Source of the DNA: Pseudopedobacter sp043763845
GTDB lineage: Bacteria; Bacteroidota; Bacteroidia; Sphingobacteriales; Sphingobacteriaceae
Assembly: GCA_043763845.1 (NCBI GenBank)
Contig: JAYULE010000150.1
Coordinates: 1-36,984, forward strand
Direction of reading: 5' to 3'
DNA: 36,984 bases
The notes beneath the pieces were generated by a model. The model saw only the letters and a list, made by a program, of their open reading frames with translations. It was not told the DNA's origin and ran no database searches. Shown here one piece after another: positions 6,080 to 15,448 of the stretch (positions are counted from its first letter, which is position 1; the number at the start of each line of letters is the position of its first letter). A program made the translations under genes and the position numbers.

Positions 6080-8326
6080 TTAAATTAATGGTGGTAAATT
6101 TGCGGTTAGTGTTTGTTTTTTTACAGGTTTGTTGCTCATGGTAAAAGTTAAAACACCTCCATTTTGTATGTCCGTATGTCGTATGTAAGTTTTTAAATAC
6201 GGTTTACCATTTAGTTTAACAGCCGAAACATAAATATTTTTTTGGCTGTTGTTTTGTGCTAATATGGTAAAAGTTTTACCACTTTCAAGCTGTATAATTG
6301 CTTTATCTACTGCTGGGCTACCTAAAATATAAACTCCATTTGCTGGATTGTAAGGATAAAACCCAAGAGACGATAAAATATACCAAGCACTCATTTGTCC
6401 ACAATCTTCGTTGCCAGAAAGCCCATCGGGTTGGTTGGTATATTGTGTTTCTAGTATTTGGCGTACTAGTTTTTGAGTTTTCCAAGGTTGGCCTAAAAAC
6501 GAATAAAAATATGCGGTATGATGGCTAGGTTCATTTCCGTGAGCATATTGACCAATAATTCCCGAAACATCGCCAACATCTCCTTTTATGGCTGTTGTAT
6601 CAGAAAATGTAGAATCTAATTTACTTATGCATGCTTCTTTACTGGGAAATAGTTTAATTAAACCGTATGGATCATGCTGTACCGACCAAATATATTGCCA
6701 AGCATTACCTTCGGTGTAGGGGCCACTGTAACTTGTTTTGTAAGGATTCCATAAAGCCCAAGTACCATCGGAGTTTTTTGGCCACATCATTTGATTGGCT
6801 GTGTTAAAATGATTTTTGTAAAAATTAGCTCTTTTTATAAAATAATTGTAATCATCGGTTTTATTTAATTTTAAAGCTAATTGTGCTGCACACCAATCAT
6901 CATAAGCGCATTCTAAGGTTTTTGATACCGAAGAACCACCGGAACTATCGGCTGTCATAAAACCATATTTGTTATATTGCCAGCTATTCCAATTCGAGCC
7001 TTGATGCTCATTTATTAATGTTTTTCTGATTGCCATGTATGCTTTTTCGGCATCAATGCCTTTAATTCCTTTAAGTATGGCATCGGTTAATACTGGTACC
7101 GAATGATTTCCTATCATACAATGATTTTCGGTTCCGCCTAAAGTCCAAATTGGGAGATACCCATTTATATCGTTATGTTGCAAAAATGAATTTAACATAT
7201 CGGGCACTAATTCAGGCACTAAAATTGTGTAAAGCGGGTGTGCGGCTCTATAAGTATCCCACAATGAAAAGGTAGAATAATAATTACCTGTTTTGCTTTT
7301 ATGGGTTTGATAATCGGGACCATAAAAACTGCTATCAGCATCTGCAGTTTGGTTAGGTTGTATTAAAGTGTGGTAAAGACCGGTGTAAAAAATTTCCTTA
7401 ATTTTTGGGCTGGCCTCTATTTGTATACGAGAAAGATATTTATTCCAAGTATTTTGTGCTGGTATTAATAACTTATCAAAATCCCAATGGGTTACCTCCA
7501 ACAAGTTTTTTCTTGCATTTTGTACACTAACTGCAGATATCGCAACTTTTATTAATACATTTTCGCCTTCGGTTGTTTTAAAATTTAAATTAATATTGAT
7601 ATTTTTTTTTCGGTTTTTTTGGAACATTTTACCATTTAAATTGCTATTAAACTCGAAATTGCCAATATTAGAATAAATTTTATTTACTGGTTTAGAAGTT
7701 TTTATAACAAAATAAACCTTTCGAGATGGTGCCCAGCTATCTGTTAAATATCGGTATCCCGAAAATGTACTATCGTTCTCAACTACAAATTCGGCCTCGG
7801 ATACTTTTCCCCAGTGATCATAAATTTTATGAATTAAATTAATATTTACAAAAGCTTCGCTAGTTTTAGGAAAAGTATATTTATGAAAACCAACTTTTTG
7901 CGTGGTAGTAAGTTGTACATTAATTCCATTTTGCGGAAGGTAAACTTGGTAATAGTTGGGTGATGTTTTTTCGTGTTGATGTGAGAATGTTGTTTTACCT
8001 GGATACATTACACTATCTGCTTTTTTACCAATATAAGGCATTAATAATATATCTCCCAAATCGCCAATGCCAGTGCCACTAAGGTGAGTGTGACTAAAAC
8101 CTAATATTTTGTCTTCCCCGTATTGATAACCAGAACATCCGCCCCAACCTTTTATACCTTGATCGGGACTTAGTTGTACCATACCAAATGGCGATGTAGC
8201 ACCTGGAAATACATGCCCGTTACCACCCGTACCTATTATTGGGTTAACAAATTGAGTATAATTTTGAGCTTTTACGCTATTCAATGTTATTATGGATAGT
8301 AAGAATACTAAAAATTTGTAAATCAT
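6080..8326 (-). CDS. GH92 alpha-mannosidase, secreted
   Basis: The 748-residue protein has a signal peptide (about residues 1-20, ending SVKA before QNY). The N-terminal GH92 block is VNPIIGTGGNGHVFPGATSP near 27-46, with GFSHTHLSGTGIGDLGD further on. The catalytic domain carries the hallmark GNEDCGQMSAW (638-648), whose acidic residues lie in the calcium-dependent active site of known family members, then YILSSLGFYP. GH92 enzymes are exo-acting, calcium-dependent alpha-mannosidases (mostly alpha-1,2) that trim N-glycans or yeast mannan in Bacteroidota. Length is typical. It stands alone on the minus strand, convergent with the phoH island, and has no visible SusC/SusD neighbours. Confidence 0.95.
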   Translation of the reverse strand: MIYKFLVFLLSIITLNSVKAQNYTQFVNPIIGTGGNGHVFPGATSPFGMVQLSPDQGIKGWGGCSGYQYGEDKILGFSHTHLSGTGIGDLGDILLMPYIGKKADSVMYPGKTTFSHQHEKTSPNYYQVYLPQNGINVQLTTTQKVGFHKYTFPKTSEAFVNINLIHKIYDHWGKVSEAEFVVENDSTFSGYRYLTDSWAPSRKVYFVIKTSKPVNKIYSNIGNFEFNSNLNGKMFQKNRKKNININLNFKTTEGENVLIKVAISAVSVQNARKNLLEVTHWDFDKLLIPAQNTWNKYLSRIQIEASPKIKEIFYTGLYHTLIQPNQTADADSSFYGPDYQTHKSKTGNYYSTFSLWDTYRAAHPLYTILVPELVPDMLNSFLQHNDINGYLPIWTLGGTENHCMIGNHSVPVLTDAILKGIKGIDAEKAYMAIRKTLINEHQGSNWNSWQYNKYGFMTADSSGGSSVSKTLECAYDDWCAAQLALKLNKTDDYNYFIKRANFYKNHFNTANQMMWPKNSDGTWALWNPYKTSYSGPYTEGNAWQYIWSVQHDPYGLIKLFPSKEACISKLDSTFSDTTAIKGDVGDVSGIIGQYAHGNEPSHHTAYFYSFLGQPWKTQKLVRQILETQYTNQPDGLSGNEDCGQMSAWYILSSLGFYPYNPANGVYILGSPAVDKAIIQLESGKTFTILAQNNSQKNIYVSAVKLNGKPYLKTYIRHTDIQNGGVLTFTMSNKPVKKQTLTANLPPLI

Positions 8327-8817
8327 TTATTTGTATTTATTGTATTTTTATTTAAATCTATAAAGTCATATTTTGACCATCTCTAGCATTAATTGATACG
8401 TAATATGAATCTAGTTTAGTGTGGTTTTAAACCTATGGAAAAATTTTTAAATTAAATAATTTTTTGGCATTTATTTCATCGCAGATGAAGCAAATTTAGC
8501 TTTTTAATGTCAACAATCTATTTAGGTTATTTTTAATTTCAATTTAGGACTCTATAAAAAGTTTAGTAAATTATAATTTAAAGAAAACTCTCTAACTATC
8601 AGTTTTAATATTTCATTTTCTAATACAAAAGGTTGGTTGCTGTAATGTTTAGTACTTCTGGTTTTAAAAATCTAAAAAGTTCAACATTATGGTTTGAATC
8701 TAAAATTGCTAACTAAGTATTAAAAATAACTATAACTCATCATTTATTTTCAAATATAAATATTAGTAATATTTTATGGTGTTTAGTAAAATCATAAGGA
8801 AACTTTTTAGATAAAAC
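8327..8817. other. 491-base intergenic region without a recognisable gene
   Basis: This AT-rich region lies between two minus-strand genes. On the minus strand it has one exact TAnnTTTG box (CAAATTTA on the plus strand at 8491-8498), about 165 bases ahead of the GH92 start. The nearest upstream TTG lies 12 or 15 bases away rather than 17-23, so it is only a weak promoter candidate. A 23-codon frame at 8646-8717 resembles nothing I know. No strong hairpin or tRNA-like fold was seen. Confidence 0.5.
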
Positions 8818-10719
8818 TTACAAATTACCAGTAAATATCATTCTTATACCCGACTGAAAATCAACAATTGTTTTAAAAATTTCTTTAAGCGTTGCTAGCT
8901 CAATTTTTGTTAAATTATTGGTATTTATTAAGTTATCGGGTAGGTTTTTATCTTGAATAATTTGTTTAGCTTGGTTTTTTAAACGCATACTCATTAAAAA
9001 ATAGTAGCATTGGTATAAATCGTGGTATTGTTTTTCGGTAAAAATATGGAGTGTTTTAAGTGCTTTTAAGCGTTCGCCAGTGTTTTCTACAAAAACTCGG
9101 TTTTGTAAGGCGTAAACACGCACTAAATCAACTACTGGGGTCATTGCTTTTTTAATATCAAAAACTTCTTGTTCACCTATTGTTTTGGTTCTAATTTTAT
9201 TAAAAAATGTAAGAGGGGGTTCATATTGCAGGGCGTTTTTGGCAATGTAAACGTAGAATTTATCTAGGGGTTTTTGTAGTTCTAGGTCTAAAAAATCTCT
9301 TAATTCATCCATAATTGTAGGCTCGCCGTATACTAACCTACAATCAAAAAAGGTAGAAAATTTAATTACAGTTTCGGGTAGCGATACATCCATCCAATTT
9401 TTGTAATTATTTTTCCAATGTGATAGCGAATGACACCATTCGGGGTTTTGCGCCATAAAACCTCCTGTACAATAAACAATGCCTACATAATCTAAATGTT
9501 CGGATATTTGAGTTGCAAAATTTAAAAAATACGTCCTTACAATTTCACGCTGTTCATTTGCTTTATCTTCGTAAATAATGGCGTTATCTTGGTCGGTTTT
9601 TAAGGTTAATTCTTTTCTACCCTCGCTGCCTGTAACCATAAAAACAAACTTGGCAGGCGGTGAACCCAGTTTTTCAATCACTTTTTCTATTATTTTTTGA
9701 GTAATGGTGTCGGCTATAGTGGTAATAACTTGGTTAACAATTTCGGCGTAAACACCACGGTTTAATAGTTGGTAAACTAAGGGGGCAACACTTTCCCATT
9801 TCCTTTTTAACTCAGTAAAACTGTTGGCCAATTTTACCGATTGTATAAACATTAAAGGCGATTGTGCTTGTTCGCTTAGTAATTTGTTACGACTTAAAAA
9901 ACCAATATATTCGCCCTCTTTTTCAACTAGTAAGTAACGTGTTTTGGTTCTAAACATCATTAATAAAGCCTCGTAAACATAAGCTTTTGTGTTAATTTGA
10001 ACTGTAGGGTTATCTAAAAAGTTTTCTATGTTTTGGCTGGCATCGGCTTGTTGGGCAACAATTTTATCACGCAAAGTAATATCAGTAATGTAACCAATAA
10101 TTTTTTCTTCACTATTTTTAACAAAAAGGCAACTTACTTTTGCTAAAGCCATTATTTTTGCAGCTTGGTAAGCTGGAGTAATGTTACTACAAAATATTAA
10201 TTCTCTAAACTCAATACTCTCTATTTTACGGGAATACAACTGTTCGGCAGCTATAAAACTTTCATCAAAATCCGATGGTTTTTTAAAAAAGTGAGCAAAT
10301 TCGTCGTCTAACATTTTTTTTCCAAACTCCGATATAAAATACTGGAAAAAACTTTCGTTGCTTTGGCAAAGTTCTTTAAAATACTTGCGATGCAAAAAAT
10401 AAATACGTGTATTTTTAGTTACTAACACTGTTTTTAACGATTTTTTTCGGTTTAATAAAATCGAAATCCCACCATAACAAGTACCAGCTGGGTAAATTTG
10501 TATTACCCTTTTGTTGGCTGCACTATCGTAAAAAAAAGTTTCGTAACTACCTTCAACTATAATATCTAAACCTCGCATTTTAGATGTACTTTGTTTGTAC
10601 AAAATTTCGTCTTTATAAAAACTTATAGGTTGTAAAACATCAACTATTCCTTTTAAAACATCGGTTGATATTAGGTTAAAAGGCTGTATGTTTTTAAGTA
10701 TTTCTAATATCTGTTCCAT
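8818..10719 (-). CDS. cNMP-binding / CBS / DUF294 nucleotidyltransferase-like protein
   Basis: The 633-residue protein has an N-terminal cyclic-nucleotide-binding-like domain (about 1-130; the IVEGSYE and YPAGTCYGGISIL turns are visible) and a CBS pair (about 160-285). A DUF294 nucleotidyltransferase domain follows, with GSEGR (364-368) and the acidic pair D376/D378 (TDQDN), then a helical DUF294 C-terminal domain. This is the usual order for the family. The catalytic signature is intact, so nucleotidyl or uridylyl transfer to a protein is possible, but no substrate is established to my knowledge. Its start overlaps the preceding exonuclease gene by 16 bases. I recall the same two-gene pairing from other phyla, often near acetate-uptake genes, which suggests a conserved functional link. 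Confidence 0.9.
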   Translation of the reverse strand: MEQILEILKNIQPFNLISTDVLKGIVDVLQPISFYKDEILYKQSTSKMRGLDIIVEGSYETFFYDSAANKRVIQIYPAGTCYGGISILLNRKKSLKTVLVTKNTRIYFLHRKYFKELCQSNESFFQYFISEFGKKMLDDEFAHFFKKPSDFDESFIAAEQLYSRKIESIEFRELIFCSNITPAYQAAKIMALAKVSCLFVKNSEEKIIGYITDITLRDKIVAQQADASQNIENFLDNPTVQINTKAYVYEALLMMFRTKTRYLLVEKEGEYIGFLSRNKLLSEQAQSPLMFIQSVKLANSFTELKRKWESVAPLVYQLLNRGVYAEIVNQVITTIADTITQKIIEKVIEKLGSPPAKFVFMVTGSEGRKELTLKTDQDNAIIYEDKANEQREIVRTYFLNFATQISEHLDYVGIVYCTGGFMAQNPEWCHSLSHWKNNYKNWMDVSLPETVIKFSTFFDCRLVYGEPTIMDELRDFLDLELQKPLDKFYVYIAKNALQYEPPLTFFNKIRTKTIGEQEVFDIKKAMTPVVDLVRVYALQNRVFVENTGERLKALKTLHIFTEKQYHDLYQCYYFLMSMRLKNQAKQIIQDKNLPDNLINTNNLTKIELATLKEIFKTIVDFQSGIRMIFTGNL

Positions 10720-11414
10720 AGTAAAAAAACAATAAGTAATAATAAAATTAACACAAATATACAGTAGCCTAGTTTAATGGTTTTATCGTTAGCGTACTGT
10801 TTTTTTAAAATAATTTCTTGCTGTTTCTCAATCAATTCATCGGTAATATCTCCACGTTTTATCAACTCAAAATAACATTCAGCAGTATTTAAAGCATCTC
10901 CGAGGGCATTGTGTAAGTTATCGGCTTTTTTGTTAAAAAGTAAAGTATAAAGTTCAGCAAGACGTAAATTATCAACACCATAATTTTGAACATATTTGGC
11001 ACTTGCCAGCATAGTGCAAAAAACAGGTAGGTTTTTTAAATTGTTAGCAATGCCAGTACGGTAAAAATCGGCGTTAAGCAAATGCAAATCAAGTTCAACA
11101 AAATGTCCCACCATCATGGGGTTATATGTGTGCAAATCATGGGCTAAAAAGCCCATAATTAAATTTCTGTTTTTGCCGTTTTCGGATAAAAATTGAGGGG
11201 TAATGCCGTGTATTTTTTTGGCTTGTGCAGATATTTTAAAATCCGAATTTATGATGTAATGGTTTTCTTTTTTGACCTCTTCGCCATTTTTTTTGCAAAT
11301 TACCCAAGCAACCTGCACTATGTGCGGCCAGTTTTTGGTATTGCTATAGGGCTGGTTCCACTTTTTGGGTAAGCCAGTGGCTTCGGTATCAATAAAAAGT
11401 AAATATTGGCTCAC
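10704..11414 (-). CDS. DnaQ-like 3'-5' exonuclease with C-terminal membrane anchor
   Basis: The 236-residue protein shows the DEDDh exonuclease motifs: D9-x-E11 in LLFIDTEATG, D109 in GHFVELDLHLL, and H168 with D173 in HNALGDALNT. The first 190 residues make one RNase T/DnaQ-type domain. After a charged linker the last 25 residues (about 212-234) are strongly hydrophobic and look like a single membrane helix, which is unusual for this family. Translation starts at GTG (11414). It overlaps the DUF294 gene downstream by 16 bases and forms an operon with it. It is probably not the replicative proofreading subunit; the substrate is unknown. Confidence 0.88.
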   Translation of the reverse strand: MSQYLLFIDTEATGLPKKWNQPYSNTKNWPHIVQVAWVICKKNGEEVKKENHYIINSDFKISAQAKKIHGITPQFLSENGKNRNLIMGFLAHDLHTYNPMMVGHFVELDLHLLNADFYRTGIANNLKNLPVFCTMLASAKYVQNYGVDNLRLAELYTLLFNKKADNLHNALGDALNTAECYFELIKRGDITDELIEKQQEIILKKQYANDKTIKLGYCIFVLILLLLIVFLLWNRY

Positions 11415-11526
11415 TTAAATTTATAATGCAAGCACAATTATAGCATAATAATTGATTTAAATGTTATGAAAAAAGTAAATATGATTTTATGAAGTAAAAT
11501 TTAATTTTTTATTTTAGAGGTATTGG

Positions 11527-11560
11527 TAAAACCAGAAATTGTAAACAATTTCTGGTTTTA
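11527..11560 (-). terminator. Perfect 16-bp hairpin behind the DUF2892-like gene
   Basis: Arms 11527-11542 and 11545-11560 are perfectly complementary around a 2-base centre. Read on the minus strand, the hairpin lies 48 bases after the stop of the 11608-11910 gene and ends in GGTTTTA. Its T-run is short. The plus-strand side is more T-rich, but no plus-strand gene ends here. Confidence 0.65.
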
Positions 11561-11607
11561 ATTTTTAATTTTTAATTTTTTTAAAAATTTAAATGTTATA
11601 TAGTTAT

Positions 11608-11910
11608 TTACAAATTAGCCGAGTTGTTAGTATCTCCAACAATACTAATATCATTAAACTTTTGTTCTTCCATTTTTGCAGTAATGTTGCAGTACCCAGT
11701 TATACCTCTTTTTAGTAAGGATCCGCCTAAAGTTATCTCGGCAATTGCAATAATTGGGTGCGAGAATACATTCTTAAATCCTGCGAAAGTAAAATAAGCA
11801 CCGGTTGCAACAGATAAAATTCTTTCGGTAGTGCTAACATTGGCATTTGAGTTTGCAATTAAAAAAGAATCTTCTAAAGTTTCTTTTAGTTGTTTGATAG
11901 TTTGGTTCAT
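11608..11910 (-). CDS. Small membrane protein, DUF2892 / YgaP-transmembrane-like
   Basis: The 100-residue protein has the features of DUF2892 proteins: an NVSTTERILSVATGAYFTF helix (about 23-42), a second hydrophobic stretch with HPIIAIAEITLGGSLLKRG (about 51-69), and the closing RGITGYC turn. In the family this closing turn usually reads RG..G.CP. The N-terminal 20 residues are polar and charged. These proteins are thought to be inner-membrane proteins of unknown role. It is alone on its strand with a hairpin behind it and faces away from the M20 peptidase gene. Confidence 0.7.
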   Translation of the reverse strand: MNQTIKQLKETLEDSFLIANSNANVSTTERILSVATGAYFTFAGFKNVFSHPIIAIAEITLGGSLLKRGITGYCNITAKMEEQKFNDISIVGDTNNSANL

Positions 11911-12009
11911 AAAAAATTTTTTTTAATAGATAATAAACTGTGTTATGCAAGTATTGTGCCTTAATTTTAATGAGTTTTACTTTGTTAATAAGTGATAAAT
12001 TACAAACTG

Positions 12010-12017
12010 TATATTTG
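12010..12017 (+). promoter_or_regulatory. Candidate -7 element of the M20 peptidase gene
   Basis: TATATTTG matches the Bacteroidota TAnnTTTG box and ends 15 bases ahead of the ATG chosen for the peptidase. The closest TTTG upstream (11981-11984) is 25 bases away, a little long. The box lies inside the longer alternative reading frame, which supports the shorter start. Confidence 0.35.
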
Positions 12018-12032
12018 AAAAAAAAATTGAAA

Positions 12033-13406
12033 ATGCAAACTATTAAAACTTACATAGCAACCCATAAACAACGCTTTTTAGATGAGCTTTTCGAGCTACT
12101 TCGTTTCCCATCAATCAGTGCAAACCCGGCTCATCAACCCGATATTATAAATACTGCAAATTTTGTTGCTCAAAAATTGGTTTTGGCTGGTGCCGATGCC
12201 GTTGAAGTTTGCCAAACTGCTGGTAACCCAATAGTTTATGGGCATAAAATTATAGATGCAAACCTGCCCACAGTACTGGTTTACGGGCATTACGATGTGC
12301 AACCTCCTGAACCATTAGAGCTTTGGCATACACCACCTTTTGAGCCTACCATTAGAGATGGTAAAATTTATGCTCGTGGTGCTTGCGATGATAAAGGACA
12401 GTTTTATATGCACATTAAGGCTTTTGAGTTAATGATGCAAACCCATACTTTACCCTGCAACATAAAATTTATGATTGAAGGAGAGGAGGAAGTAGGTTCG
12501 GATAATTTGGGTGATTTTGTAATTGCCAACAAGCAAAAACTACAAGCCGATGTAGTTTTAATATCAGATACCTCCATGATAAGCATGGAAAACCCGTCGT
12601 TAGAAACAGGTTTACGTGGTTTAGCCTACATGGAAGTTGAAGTTGTAGGGCCAAATAAAGATTTACACTCGGGTGTTTACGGCGGAGCAGTTGCAAACCC
12701 AGCCACCATTTTATGTCAAATGATTGCTAGTTTACACGATGAAAATAACCAAGTAAATATTCCGGGTTTTTACGACGGTATTATTCCCCTTAATGAAGAT
12801 GAAAGGCAAGAATTAAATGCTGCTCCTTTTAATTTAATTGATTATAAAAATGATTTAGGTATTGATGAAGTTTGGGGCGAAACAGGCTATACAACTATAG
12901 AGCGTACAGGAATTAGACCAACTTTAGAAGTAAATGGAATTTGGGGTGGCTACACTGGGGTGGGTGCAAAAACGGTTTTACCTTCAAAAGCAAATGCAAA
13001 AATATCTATGCGTTTGGTTCCAGGGCAGTGTTGGCGCAAAATATCTGATTTGTTTACTGCGCATTTTAAAGCCATTGCACCACCAAGCGTAAAAGTAAAT
13101 GTAGTAGCCCACCACGGCGGTAAACCTTACGTTACACCAACTAATTCTATTGCTTTTAAAGCAGCGCAATTAGCAATAGAAGAAGCATTTGGTAAAAAAC
13201 CTGTACCTACACGTGGTGGCGGTAGCATACCTATTGTAGCACTTTTTGAAGAAGAATTAGGAATTAAAACTGTTTTAATGGGCTTTGGTTTAGATAGTGA
13301 TAGCTTACACTCGCCAAATGAAAAATACGATATTTTTAATTTTTATAAAGGCATAGAAACTATTCCCTTGTTTTATAAGCATTTTACAGCTTTAAGTAAA
13401 GTTTAA
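12033..13406 (+). CDS. M20-family metallodipeptidase
   Basis: The 457-residue protein is a zinc dipeptidase of the M20/M28 clan. Metal ligands and catalytic residues are visible in order: H86-x-D88 in YGHYDVQP, the bridging Asp in RGACDDKGQ (D119), catalytic E151 and ligand E152 in EGEEEVGS, and a C-terminal ligand His in HSPNEKYD. The lid/dimerisation domain lies between about residues 200 and 370 and contains DLHSGVYGG. It probably cleaves dipeptides in the cytoplasm. The frame is open back to a GTG at 11940. I prefer the ATG at 12033 because the added 31 residues would be a poor signal peptide and a promoter-like TATATTTG lies within them. Confidence 0.92.
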   Translation: MQTIKTYIATHKQRFLDELFELLRFPSISANPAHQPDIINTANFVAQKLVLAGADAVEVCQTAGNPIVYGHKIIDANLPTVLVYGHYDVQPPEPLELWHTPPFEPTIRDGKIYARGACDDKGQFYMHIKAFELMMQTHTLPCNIKFMIEGEEEVGSDNLGDFVIANKQKLQADVVLISDTSMISMENPSLETGLRGLAYMEVEVVGPNKDLHSGVYGGAVANPATILCQMIASLHDENNQVNIPGFYDGIIPLNEDERQELNAAPFNLIDYKNDLGIDEVWGETGYTTIERTGIRPTLEVNGIWGGYTGVGAKTVLPSKANAKISMRLVPGQCWRKISDLFTAHFKAIAPPSVKVNVVAHHGGKPYVTPTNSIAFKAAQLAIEEAFGKKPVPTRGGGSIPIVALFEEELGIKTVLMGFGLDSDSLHSPNEKYDIFNFYKGIETIPLFYKHFTALSKV

Positions 13407-13455
13407 GCAAATAATAGAAGTTAAAATTAGTTTGGTGGGAGTTGAAAAAATATTT

Positions 13456-14388
13456 TCATAAATGTGCCATTGATCGCTTTGTAAGCGATATTTTTCTACT
13501 TCGCTCAATTTTGTTTAAGAAAAAAACTGTGTTTTTTAACATTGGGTAATGATATTTAAATTTTTCTGGGTTTGATATTGACACAAACATTAATACAAAA
13601 TGTCTTATTATCCTTTTAAAAATTAGGGATTTATAATTTTTTTGATGAATATCACAAAATAAGTTTAAATCGTTTAACCAATCTATTTTTAAATTTAAAG
13701 TTGGGTTTGAGGTTAGGGGTACTAATCTTTGCTCTCTATCGTGTAAAATGATAGCTTGAGGGCAAATGCCAATTTTTAAACCGTGGTAAAGTATTCGTTG
13801 TGTATAATTTCGGTCTTCGCCATAGTGAAAAAATATAGGGTCGAAGCCGCCTATTTTTTTAATACAAGCAGCACTTATAAGCCAAGCAGCGGCATTTACA
13901 AATGTGGTATTAATAATAGAATTTGGTTGTTTTTGATTTAAAATTTGGGCAGGGGTAGTATTTCCTATATCCGATTGCTGCAAATAATCCGCAAAATATA
14001 AGTCTAAGGCAGTACCTTGGCCGTTTAAATGTAAAGGACTTAAAATACCCAAATTAGGGTTTGTTTCAAAAGCGTTAACCAAGTTTAAAAGCGTGTGTTC
14101 GTTCTCTAACCACGCATCTTGATTAAGTAAAAAAGCATAATCGCAATTGTTTTCCAGGGCTATTTTTAAACCTATGTTATTGGCTTGCCCAAACCCTAGG
14201 TTAATTTTAGATTGTATTAGGTTTACAGATTTAAAATTTTGTTTTATAAAAGTTATGGTAGAATCTGTTGAGCCATTATCAATTACAATTATTTTGGGCA
14301 GTAATGTGCTGTTAACTAAACTGTTTAAGCATTTTTCTATCCATTCAAATCCATTGTAGGTTATAACGATTGCGTAAATATTTTTCAA
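13456..14388 (-). CDS. Family 2 glycosyltransferase (rhamnosyltransferase-like)
   Basis: The 310-residue protein is a GT-A fold enzyme. It has AIVITYNGFEW at the N-terminus, IDNGSTDST after strand two, NLGFGQANNIG, a metal-binding-type LNQDAW in place of the DxD, and FFHYGEDRNYTQRI, the acceptor-side ED motif. This pattern is typical of WcaA/RfbF-like transferases that add a sugar to a growing surface polysaccharide. Start is TTG (14388); no in-frame ATG lies before the first strand. It is divergent from wzm and marks the left edge of the polysaccharide locus. Confidence 0.88.
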   Translation of the reverse strand: MKNIYAIVITYNGFEWIEKCLNSLVNSTLLPKIIVIDNGSTDSTITFIKQNFKSVNLIQSKINLGFGQANNIGLKIALENNCDYAFLLNQDAWLENEHTLLNLVNAFETNPNLGILSPLHLNGQGTALDLYFADYLQQSDIGNTTPAQILNQKQPNSIINTTFVNAAAWLISAACIKKIGGFDPIFFHYGEDRNYTQRILYHGLKIGICPQAIILHDREQRLVPLTSNPTLNLKIDWLNDLNLFCDIHQKNYKSLIFKRIIRHFVLMFVSISNPEKFKYHYPMLKNTVFFLNKIERSRKISLTKRSMAHL

Positions 14389-14487
14389 AATAAAATATTG
14401 TTTTGGGTTTTCATAAACTTTAAAACAATTATAATACTATTAACTTTATTGTTGCATTAATATAAGTAATATAACGATTTGTTAACA

Positions 14488-14515
14488 TTGCCGCACTTAC
14501 ACCTTTTTATATTTG
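14488..14515 (+). promoter_or_regulatory. Candidate promoter of the wzm-wzt operon
   Basis: TTG (14488-14490), a 17-base spacer and TATATTTG (14508-14515) match the Bacteroidota consensus TTG-N17-23-TAnnTTTG. The box ends 63 bases before the wzm start. It is the best promoter match I found in the window. Confidence 0.5.
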
Positions 14516-14578
14516 CAATTATTAAAAAGATGTTCGTAAAAGCATTTTTTCTTAAATTTTGATAACAAGAATTTAAAT

Positions 14579-15448
14579 ATGGAGGTAAGCAATACTATTG
14601 TTCCCAAAAAATGGAAGGAAATTATAACTCCCCAAAGCAATATTTTTAGTTTAAACTTTAAAGAGATTTGGGAGTACCGTGATTTACTTTTTATTTTAAT
14701 GAAACGAGATGTTTTTGCAATTTATAAGCAAACTATTTTTGGACCATTGTGGTTTTTTATTCAGCCAATATTAACCACTGCAACTTTTGTTATTGTTTTT
14801 TCGAGGGTTGCACAGTTATCAACTTCGGGTTTACCTCCAATTCTATTTTATATGAGTGGTATAGTAATTTGGTCTTATTTTTCGGAGTGTATTATGCGAA
14901 CATCCACTTTTTTAAAAGACAATACAGGTATTTTAAGTAAAGTTTATTTTCCGCGTATAATTGTTCCACTATCACTAGTGGTTACTAATTTGGTTAAGTT
15001 TTCTATTCAATTATTATTGTTTCTAATAGTTTATTTTTATTATTTGTTTACTACACCAGATGTTATTCAACCCAATTTATATGCTTTATTGTTGCCTGTA
15101 TTAATTATTTTAATAGCAGGTTTGGGTTTGGGTACAGGTATTATAATCTCATCGTTAACTACAAGATATAAAGATTTAATACACCTTACTACATTTGGAG
15201 TTCAATTACTTATGTACGGTTCGGCAGTAATTTACCCCTTATCGGGCTTTAAAGGCAGCAAATACGAAATATTTATTTTAGCAAACCCCATGACGGGCAT
15301 TATAGAAACCTTTAGATACGGTTTTTTAGGTATTGGCCAATTTAGTTGGTTACTTTTAGGGTACGATGCACTTTGTGTATTGTTTTTTTTAGTGCTGGGC
15401 GTAGTGGTATTTAATTCTATTGAAAAAAACTTTGTTGATACAATATAA
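14579..15448 (+). CDS. wzm: ABC transporter permease for polysaccharide export (Wzm)
   Basis: The 289-residue integral membrane protein has the Wzm/TagG layout: a cytoplasmic N-terminus, the conserved RDVFAIYKQTIFGPLWFFIQ segment just before helix one, and six hydrophobic segments (about 60-80, 92-113, 134-160, 170-192, 200-225, 258-280). It pairs with the ATP-binding subunit encoded next; the stop and the next start overlap (TAATG). Wzm and Wzt export a finished, lipid-linked O-antigen or capsule chain across the inner membrane. This tells us the polymer is built in the cytoplasm rather than by the Wzx/Wzy route. Confidence 0.93.
   Translation: MEVSNTIVPKKWKEIITPQSNIFSLNFKEIWEYRDLLFILMKRDVFAIYKQTIFGPLWFFIQPILTTATFVIVFSRVAQLSTSGLPPILFYMSGIVIWSYFSECIMRTSTFLKDNTGILSKVYFPRIIVPLSLVVTNLVKFSIQLLLFLIVYFYYLFTTPDVIQPNLYALLLPVLIILIAGLGLGTGIIISSLTTRYKDLIHLTTFGVQLLMYGSAVIYPLSGFKGSKYEIFILANPMTGIIETFRYGFLGIGQFSWLLLGYDALCVLFFLVLGVVVFNSIEKNFVDTI

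Noticed and set aside
11940..12032. A 31-residue N-terminal extension of the M20 peptidase from a GTG
   Set aside because: The extension has no homology to the family, is a poor signal peptide and contains a promoter-like TATATTTG; the ATG at 12033 fits better.
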